Assembly: GCA_022822125.1 (NCBI GenBank) | Contig: JAJECF010000200.1 | Coordinates: 1 to 17,714 of the forward strand | Origin: Alphaproteobacteria bacterium | GTDB lineage: Bacteria; Pseudomonadota; Alphaproteobacteria; Bin95 | DNA: 17,714 nt | Direction of reading: 5' to 3' | Part shown: positions 1-5,251 of the stretch, piece after piece | Numbering within the stretch: position 1 is the stretch's first letter | How the letters are laid out: every line of letters starts with the position of its first letter | Program-made: the position numbers and the translations under genes | The notes under the pieces: model-generated | Seen by the model: only the letters and a program-made list of their open reading frames with translations | The model's database searches: none | What the model was told of the DNA's origin: nothing

Positions 1-55
1 CTTTCACCCCTCCGATCACCTCAACCGGGCGGAAAAACTCCGTAGTGCGCTCCAT
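1..55 (-). CDS. Start of IS66-type accessory protein (TnpA/OrfA-like), partial
   Basis: Only the first 18 codons are inside the window; they begin MERTTEFFRPVEVIGGVK. The pattern 'EV-hydrophobic-GGV' near the N-terminus is typical of the small first IS66 protein, which usually continues with an Arg-rich helix-turn-helix. A Shine-Dalgarno-like GGGAG sits seven bases before the ATG. In IS66 elements this protein is needed for transposition along with TnpB and the TnpC transposase. The call depends heavily on the adjacent IS-like end, because 18 residues alone are weak evidence. Confidence 0.5.
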   Translation of the reverse strand, partial: MERTTEFFRPVEVIGGVK

Positions 56-138
56 GGAGAAACTCCCATACGTTCATCCCACGTAATGAAGTCTCAAATA
101 CCCGCCCAAGCAGAAGGTGACCCCGACACACCGCTTAC
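1..138 (-). mobile_element. End of an IS66-family insertion sequence
   Basis: Read on the minus strand, the segment begins at 138 with GTAAGCGGTGTGTCGGGGTC. This fits the GTAA-beginning terminal repeat known for IS66-family elements. About 80 bases inside it a short reading frame starts at 55 that resembles the first IS66 protein. The outer-membrane protein reading frame to the right loses its family-like sequence exactly at this boundary. IS66 elements normally duplicate 8 bases of target, so GATAAAAC at 139-146 would be the expected duplicate. The other end lies outside the window, so neither the duplication nor the element's completeness can be confirmed. Confidence 0.7.
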
Positions 139-358
139 GATAAAACGGGGTGAAGGCGAAGCTGGTCTCTTGCCCGACCTCTCCGTATAGCGTCGGCTCC
201 ACGACCAGTCCGCCGGTGCCCGAACGTTGGTCCCGGAAGGCGGGCGATTCCGGATACCATCGCGCCTGCAGGCTCACTTCGCCCGAGAGATCGAGAGTCT
301 GCGCGTCGGCCCCGGCGACGGCCCCGAGCAGGAGGACCGCAATTGCGGCGGACCGCAT
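139..358 (-). pseudogene. Outer-membrane protein, N-terminal fragment cut by an insertion sequence
   Basis: The start codon overlaps the stop of the LolA-like gene (TGATG), so the two genes are translationally coupled. The protein begins with a clear signal peptide, MRSAAIAVLLLGAVAGADAQ, followed by a stretch (LDLSGEVSLQARWYPES) typical of the first strand of an outer-membrane beta-barrel. After about 73 codons, just past FAFTPFY, the frame enters the insertion sequence and reaches a stop at 74-76 after 21 unrelated residues. The rest of the barrel is absent from this window. In related gene sets an outer-membrane protein of this kind often accompanies an MMPL transporter and a LolA-like protein, and the intact gene probably did the same job here. 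The exact family cannot be fixed from the fragment. Confidence 0.7.
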
Positions 359-1218
359 CAGCGGATGCGGCGAAGCGCCGGCCGGGTGAATTCGCTCTCG
401 CTCAGATTGTTGCGGAACCGGAATTCGGTCCACTTCAGCATCGTGCTCGCGCCGGTCAGGTGGTTCTCCATCACCTGCTCTCCCGCCCGCCAGTAGCGGT
501 CCAGATATTGCCGGTAGTTCGCAAGGGAGAGCGTCTTCAGGTGCGAGCCCTTCCGATCGTAGAGCTCCATCTTCCAGGTCCGAAGCTCGTCCGAATCCTG
601 CCAGACGACCTTGCGGCTGTATCCGGAGTCCCTGTCGAGGGGAATCTGCTCGGTCACCGTGCAGGTAAGGGCGCCGCAGGATTCGTCGCGCAGATATTTG
701 TATGTGTATTCCTCCAGCTCGGGAGAGCTCATGTCTTCATAGGAAAACTCGCTCCCCATGAACGACCCCGAGCGCCTGGAAGCGTTGATGCGCTTCACTC
801 TCTTCAGCGCCGGCAGATACAGCCACTGGTCGTCCTGGGTGTTGGTGTGGGCGTGGGTCAGCAGGGCGGTCCCCTGCACGTCCCGCGGCCGGTCGAACAC
901 GAACAGGCTCTTGTCTCCGTCGCCCGGCACCTCAAGCACCTTGAAGCGCATCCGGCGTATGCTTTCCCGGCCGTGCCGGTCGCGGAGCACCATCGTCATT
1001 TCGGCCGTAAAGTCGCCAAAGCCGTCACCGCGGGCGCTCGCCTCGCGCGCAATCCTGAGGCCCTTCTCCTCGGGCGTTTCTCCCCGGGCATGAGCGACCG
1101 GCATGCCGACGCAGGCCAGCGCCAGAACAACCAGAGCGGCGCTGCGGGCAGAAGGGCGCCGCTTCCTCCGGCCTTTGCCGACCGGCCGGTTTCCGGCGGT
1201 CTCGCGATCGGCGAACAT
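358..1218 (-). CDS. Outer-membrane lipoprotein-sorting (LolA-like) protein
   Basis: A secreted protein of about 286 residues. An Arg-rich n-region and a hydrophobic stretch (SAALVVLALACVGMPVAHA) form a signal peptide, so the mature part is periplasmic. The body carries family hallmarks: QDDQWLYLPALKRVKRI, then RSGSFMGSEFSYEDM, which match proteins annotated 'outer membrane lipoprotein-sorting protein'. These adopt the LolA/LppX fold that binds hydrophobic ligands, and are often encoded beside MMPL-type RND transporters. An MMPL transporter lies at the other end of this cluster. Start choice: ATG at 1218 has AAGGGG nine bases upstream and gives a better-sized signal peptide. An in-frame ATG at 1242 is the alternative and has a poorer ribosome site. 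The ligand is unknown; a lipid or the hydrophobic cluster product are possibilities. Confidence 0.85.
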   Translation of the reverse strand: MFADRETAGNRPVGKGRRKRRPSARSAALVVLALACVGMPVAHARGETPEEKGLRIAREASARGDGFGDFTAEMTMVLRDRHGRESIRRMRFKVLEVPGDGDKSLFVFDRPRDVQGTALLTHAHTNTQDDQWLYLPALKRVKRINASRRSGSFMGSEFSYEDMSSPELEEYTYKYLRDESCGALTCTVTEQIPLDRDSGYSRKVVWQDSDELRTWKMELYDRKGSHLKTLSLANYRQYLDRYWRAGEQVMENHLTGASTMLKWTEFRFRNNLSESEFTRPALRRIR

Positions 1219-1242
1219 CGCCGCGTGCCCCTTTTTGCGCAT

Positions 1243-1419
1243 GGCGCAAATTACCCTGATTTCCCGGCGGGGTGAAATCCCGGAAGGTCCAACCGCCGCT
1301 ATAGGCCGTGCCCGCCGGTGCTGGCGCTGCGTCGGGGAATTTGACCTTTGGGCGCGGAAGACTTATCGGTTTCGCGCGGTGGAGGAACTCACTGGGCATC
1401 TGGGCAAAGGAGCAATGCC
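1243..1419. promoter_or_regulatory. Divergent intergenic region with a candidate precursor promoter
   Basis: This 177-base gap separates the LolA-like gene (minus) from the precursor gene (plus) and should hold both promoters. For the plus strand, TTGACC at 1341-1346 and TATCGG at 1364-1369 are spaced 17 bases apart and resemble a sigma-70 promoter about 50 bases before the precursor start. A 6-base inverted repeat, GATTTC at 1258-1263 and GAAATC at 1274-1279, lies about 20 bases from the nearest candidate LolA-like start and could be an operator. No convincing promoter was found for the minus direction. These are eye-matched motifs only. Confidence 0.35.
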
Positions 1420-1671
1420 ATGCGAAGCGGCGATGACATGCTGCAGCAAATTGTTGAGAAGTCCGCCCTCGACGCGGATTTCCGGCAACAGCTTATCGCA
1501 GACCCGAAGACCGCCATCAGCCAGGAATTGGGCATCACAATTCCGGAATCGATGACCATCAAGGTCCATGAGAGCGACATGCAGACGGTGCATCTCGCGC
1601 TGCCGCCGGACCCGAACATTACCGAGGAGCAGCTCGAGGCCATCTCGGCCGGCCTCTGTTGCTGCTGGTAG
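1420..1671 (+). CDS. NHLP-family RiPP precursor peptide, core ending LCCCW
   Basis: An 83-residue precursor with a nitrile-hydratase-alpha-like leader (about residues 8-78) and a tiny core. Leader hallmarks are FRQQLIADPKTAISQELGI, then the VHESDM and LALPPDP segments that are conserved in NHLP leaders. The leader ends EEQLEAISAG, a double-glycine-like site where the C39 peptidase of the neighbouring exporter could cut. That would leave Leu-Cys-Cys-Cys-Trp as the core. The three adjacent cysteines are natural substrates for the cluster's YcaO cyclodehydratase, giving up to three thiazolines. AAAGGAG lies seven bases before ATG 1420, which fixes the start against longer in-frame options. It is the only cluster gene on the plus strand near the operon end, allowing separate and probably stronger expression. 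The cleavage site and ring number are inference. Confidence 0.93.
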   Translation: MRSGDDMLQQIVEKSALDADFRQQLIADPKTAISQELGITIPESMTIKVHESDMQTVHLALPPDPNITEEQLEAISAGLCCCW

Positions 1672-1692
1672 GCCCGATAGTAGGCCCGATAG
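1669..1692 (+). repeat. Perfect 12-base tandem duplication at the precursor stop codon
   Basis: TAGGCCCGATAG occurs twice head to tail, the first copy beginning with the precursor's own stop codon. Each copy starts and ends with TAG in the same frame, so the precursor is followed by four in-frame amber stops at 1669, 1678, 1681 and 1690. Confidence 0.9.
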
Positions 1693-1742
1693 CCGGCAAC
1701 CGGCTGCGCCTCTGGACATAGGCTGCACAAGCGACACCGAAC

Positions 1743-1769
1743 CCCGCCCCGGGCAAAACCCGGGGCGGG
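1743..1769. terminator. Strong hairpin between convergent precursor and operon ends
   Basis: An 11-bp perfect GC-only stem (CCCGCCCCGGG paired with CCCGGGGCGGG) closes a five-base CAAAA loop. It lies 71 bases after the precursor stop and about 30 bases after the end of the minus-strand operon at 1799. On the plus strand it is followed by TGTCTCGTTAT, only mildly T-rich. The placement between convergent genes suggests a bidirectional terminator or an RNA-stabilising 3' end. The missing clean T-run lowers confidence in simple intrinsic termination. Confidence 0.7.
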
Positions 1770-1798
1770 TGTCTCGTTATATGCGTTCAAGGCCGGTA

Positions 1799-2917
1799 TC
1801 AGAGGGAGGCCGCTCCGGAAAGCACCATGAACACATAGGCTTTCGCCTGCTGAAGCCGATTGCCGGATACGACCAGCTTTATATGGTGAATGCCTCGCAA
1901 CAACACATAACGCCCGGACTTCGCGAAAAGCGTCGTCGGTTTCGAAACCCATCCGGCAAGCGCGGCAAGTTTCTCCGGAACGACAATATCCTCTTGGCTC
2001 AAGGCTTCCAGAAACGGGTCCCAATCGGTCAGGCCGTCGAGCCAGTAACGCGAGTCCTTCGTATATCTTTGCTTGACAATGAGCGTGAGGCCGAGCGTCG
2101 GACCTATGCCGTCGTCCCGCACGTCGATATTTGCCCCTGTCCTTACGATATTCGCGCGTTCCCTGAAGCGCGCGATCACCGATTCGACCGCCGGCATTTG
2201 CCCCGGCCACCCGATATTTTCGAGATATGAGCATGTGTCCTGCTGCGACTTGAAGCCCATGACCGCCAGGCGGATCGACCGCAAACGGGACGGGAATACG
2301 CCGAAGGAATCCATGCGCGTATCTTCCGGCTGCGCCAGATAAGCGCGTTCGACGTTTCCCCGCTCCGCCTCGGTCATCTTCCAGCCAATGCAGGAAAGGA
2401 GCGCGCGGGCCACCATGCCCGCATCGTTCGCCTGGCCGCCCGCCCCGACGATCGGGCGTTCGCCGGGTCTGAGGAACATGCCTGGCAGCGAAGATTTGCC
2501 GTTCTGCGCCGGGCCGATATCGTATTCCAGCATCAATTTGCGGCCGACAATGTCACGCAGCGGCGAGTTTGCGGCTTCCATTTGCGTAAACAGCCGCGAA
2601 ACCGCTTTCGCGGTCTCGTCCGCCCCGTCAGCCCGTGCGCGCGCCTGGAAACATGCCGCCGCTCTTGTTCCGCTCGCCAGCGAGACGCCGAAATCCGCCT
2701 TCGGCCTCGGTTCATGCAGCGGCAGTTCGAAGCCGAACGGAAGAGCGCCCATCGCGATGGGAAGTTTGCCGGCGCATTCGAGCACGAGGTCCCACTCCGG
2801 AGTCCCGATCAGGACCGGCGAAATCCTGTTTCGGAAATGCCCGAGCAGGTCGCCCATCGTGCCGCCCTCTTGGGCGAGACGGTCCTGGGTAAGCGTTACG
2901 GCGTCATCGATATCCAT
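1799..2917 (-). CDS. Unrecognised 372-residue RiPP-cluster protein
   Basis: I do not recognise this family. The protein looks soluble, with no signal peptide or membrane segment. The C-terminal third appears most constrained: a patch VRDDGIGPTLGLTLIVKQRY (about 266-285), then YWLDGLTDWDPFLEAL and AGWVSKPTTLFAKSGRYV. It closes with RGIHHIKLVVSGNRL-QAKAYV near 341-361. No metal, nucleotide or redox motif is obvious. It starts nine bases after the YcaO stop, and its Shine-Dalgarno GAGGA overlaps that stop codon, so it is translated with the cyclodehydratase. That tight coupling suggests a role with YcaO, such as a tailoring or substrate-handling partner. As the last gene of the operon it sits just across the hairpin from the precursor. 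Function is unknown; codon and base use match the neighbours. Confidence 0.85.
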   Translation of the reverse strand: MDIDDAVTLTQDRLAQEGGTMGDLLGHFRNRISPVLIGTPEWDLVLECAGKLPIAMGALPFGFELPLHEPRPKADFGVSLASGTRAAACFQARARADGADETAKAVSRLFTQMEAANSPLRDIVGRKLMLEYDIGPAQNGKSSLPGMFLRPGERPIVGAGGQANDAGMVARALLSCIGWKMTEAERGNVERAYLAQPEDTRMDSFGVFPSRLRSIRLAVMGFKSQQDTCSYLENIGWPGQMPAVESVIARFRERANIVRTGANIDVRDDGIGPTLGLTLIVKQRYTKDSRYWLDGLTDWDPFLEALSQEDIVVPEKLAALAGWVSKPTTLFAKSGRYVLLRGIHHIKLVVSGNRLQQAKAYVFMVLSGAASL

Positions 2918-2926
2918 CTTGCGTCC

Positions 2927-5251
2927 TCACGCGATCACAGGCGCAGGATTCAGATCGGCCTCGGCCAGTGGATGCGCGCGGCGGCCCATGATGACAGGCG
3001 CGTCATACAGGCGCCCCGGCGCGAATCGCGCCCAGAAATGGCGCATGCCTGGCACGATGACCCGCGCCGCGGGCATGCCAATGTCCGGCCGGGTCTGATC
3101 CAGCACCAGGAATTCCATGCCGCTCGCTTCGACGAGCGCGCGGCAGCACTCCACGTCTTCGCGCGTGTCCGCCAACTCGATCGCCGGAAACTGCGAAGCC
3201 TTGCGGCGCGGCAGGTTTGCCGCCGGCACCAGCCAGGAGCATGCGGCGAGGCGCGCGGTCTTCCACCACCGAAGCACCAGCGGATCGTCGATTGTGGGTT
3301 GGCTGGCGCTTTTCCCGGGGCGCGGCAGCCAGGTAAGGCACTGGTTCAATTCGCAAATTGCGCGCAGGGCCGCGAGCCGCGGATCGGCGTGGGCGCCCGC
3401 GCCGTAAATGATGTCCTCCGTCGGGGCCTCGGGCCTGCGCGAGAGCGCAACGAAGGCGGGAATGCCGAGATCGGAGGTCACATCGAGCATCCACAACTCC
3501 CGCTCATGGCGGGAGTACTGTTCCGGAGCCGACGCCAGATACTCGTCATCGAAGCTGGAGAGATCGACCGCCGGGACCCGCAGCCGGTTGTACCACCAGA
3601 TGGCGAAGGCATCGCGCTCGGCCAATTCGTAGAAACCCTGCAGGATCGCCTCTTCCAGAGTGTTGCCGGTCGCGCAGCCATTGGAGTCGGCAATCGGATC
3701 CGCGGGGCCGCGCAGTTCGGCAGGCATGCTATAGAGCATCGATGTCGGCAGGTAACGATGCCGTCCTTGCGTGAACGACCACACCGGGGTCCAGTCGATT
3801 GCGGCGCCAGGGTCGAAACGAGCCGGGACGACATTGTAGGGGTGGCCCTTCGCGTTGATGCTTTCCGCGTTGTCGAGCTGGCTTTCGCTGAACAATTGCA
3901 CATCATTGGGGTGGATCGCCTCGTCGTCCCCGGCGAAGTCGATGAACCGCCTGCGGCTGCGGATCTCGTCTCCGGCCCAGGCGCCCGAATAGCGCTCGAT
4001 CGCCTCGCAGAGGGCGCTGGCCTCAGATTGCTCCCGCGTGCTGCCCTTGCCGGCGCTCTTGCTGCGCAGGCTGCGCCTGAGCGAACCCAGGCTCCGGCTT
4101 CGCAGGCCGGGATTGCTTCCGGCCCAGTAGACATGCAGCCAGGGGTCGCTCTCATCGGTCGTGCGCTTGAGCCAGGTGACGACCCCGCTGACCGGGCTTA
4201 CCAGGTGGCGGTATTTCGCCAGGGTGGCCTCCGGCGCCACGACACGCGCGCCACCGCTGTTGCGATGGGCCTTGGGACTCGCTTTCAGGGACACCGGAAC
4301 CGGCGGCCGGTCTGGCCGATACAACGCCTCGTCGCCGCAGGCCCGGCATTGCGGCCGGCGCATGACCCGATGCTGCGCACTTGCGAAGGTCCCGGTATTC
4401 ATCGCAATGACGTGATCGTGAATCGGGGCCGTTTCGCCCAGCACCAGCCATTTGACGATCTCGGCCGCAACCAGCCCGTACAGCGCTTCCAGCACGACAG
4501 GATCGGCGGCGAACGGCTTGAACGCGGCCTCCTCGCCGGCGACGTTGCGCAGGAAATTGTGGACTTCCTTGTGGCTGCGCAGGCGCTGAGCCAGACAATC
4601 CCAGCAGGGTCCTTGCTTGTCCGCGCGAAAGACGGGGCCGAACAGCGCCTCCATACCCCGCGGCTGCACCGCCATCCACGGCGCGCCCGTCTCGAGCTGG
4701 CGCCGATTTATGCCTGCGAGGCGCGGCTCGAGAAAGTCATCGCAAACGACGATAGTGAGCCCGGGCTTGCCGGTTCCGACCCGGGCGCCGCTCTTTTCCA
4801 GAAACCGGATCAACCGCGCATCGCCGCCTTCGACCACGATGCGCGAGCCCGCCAGCCTTTGCTCGACCCGGCAGGGCGAGGCGCCGAGCGACGACCAGTA
4901 AGCCGCCCGGCGCCGGTCCATCCCGTGATCGTCGGAAACGACGTAACCCCTGGCGGAGAGCGAAACGATCGCCGCGAGAATATCAGCGGCGGTATGGGCG
5001 CCCTCAAGCGCCGCGACGATCTCGTCCTGCGGGCGGCCGTCGAGCAATGGCAGCAGATCGCAATACAACCTGCCGTGCAGCAGCGTATTGAAGGACTCGG
5101 AAACCAGCAGCGCCTGCCCTTCGCCGATTTCATGGAACTGCAGATGCGGGGTAAGCGCAGGATGCTTGACGAGACCCCGGTCCGCAGGGGTCGTTCCAGC
5201 CAGTATCCCGCGCCGGGATTGCCGCGCCGGATCGGCTTCCGGCCCCTTCAT
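2927..5251 (-). CDS. Fused E1-like/YcaO azoline-forming cyclodehydratase
   Basis: A 774-residue fusion of the two halves of a TOMM cyclodehydratase. The N-terminal half (about 30-310) is the E1-like, precursor-binding part; CWDC (216-219) and CRAC (302-305) would form its structural four-cysteine zinc site. The C-terminal half (about 345-774) is the SagD-type YcaO domain, which uses ATP to activate the peptide amide during ring formation. Its ATP/Mg motifs are SEASALCEAIER (409-420) and NGCATGNTLEEA followed by GFYELAERD (524-547), with the expected glutamates. It should turn precursor cysteines into thiazolines in the cytoplasm. The tail reads NPAPVIA rather than the classic PxPxP end of azoline-forming YcaOs. 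It overlaps the previous gene by ATGA. No separate flavin dehydrogenase is visible, so rings may stay as azolines or be oxidised by an enzyme encoded elsewhere. Confidence 0.95.
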   Translation of the reverse strand: MKGPEADPARQSRRGILAGTTPADRGLVKHPALTPHLQFHEIGEGQALLVSESFNTLLHGRLYCDLLPLLDGRPQDEIVAALEGAHTAADILAAIVSLSARGYVVSDDHGMDRRRAAYWSSLGASPCRVEQRLAGSRIVVEGGDARLIRFLEKSGARVGTGKPGLTIVVCDDFLEPRLAGINRRQLETGAPWMAVQPRGMEALFGPVFRADKQGPCWDCLAQRLRSHKEVHNFLRNVAGEEAAFKPFAADPVVLEALYGLVAAEIVKWLVLGETAPIHDHVIAMNTGTFASAQHRVMRRPQCRACGDEALYRPDRPPVPVSLKASPKAHRNSGGARVVAPEATLAKYRHLVSPVSGVVTWLKRTTDESDPWLHVYWAGSNPGLRSRSLGSLRRSLRSKSAGKGSTREQSEASALCEAIERYSGAWAGDEIRSRRRFIDFAGDDEAIHPNDVQLFSESQLDNAESINAKGHPYNVVPARFDPGAAIDWTPVWSFTQGRHRYLPTSMLYSMPAELRGPADPIADSNGCATGNTLEEAILQGFYELAERDAFAIWWYNRLRVPAVDLSSFDDEYLASAPEQYSRHERELWMLDVTSDLGIPAFVALSRRPEAPTEDIIYGAGAHADPRLAALRAICELNQCLTWLPRPGKSASQPTIDDPLVLRWWKTARLAACSWLVPAANLPRRKASQFPAIELADTREDVECCRALVEASGMEFLVLDQTRPDIGMPAARVIVPGMRHFWARFAPGRLYDAPVIMGRRAHPLAEADLNPAPVIA

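Noticed and set aside
1389..2234. Minus-strand open frame of 281 codons spanning the precursor and the hairpin
   Set aside because: It runs through the precursor, the terminator-like hairpin and the end of the 372-residue gene in another frame. Its composition is not protein-like.
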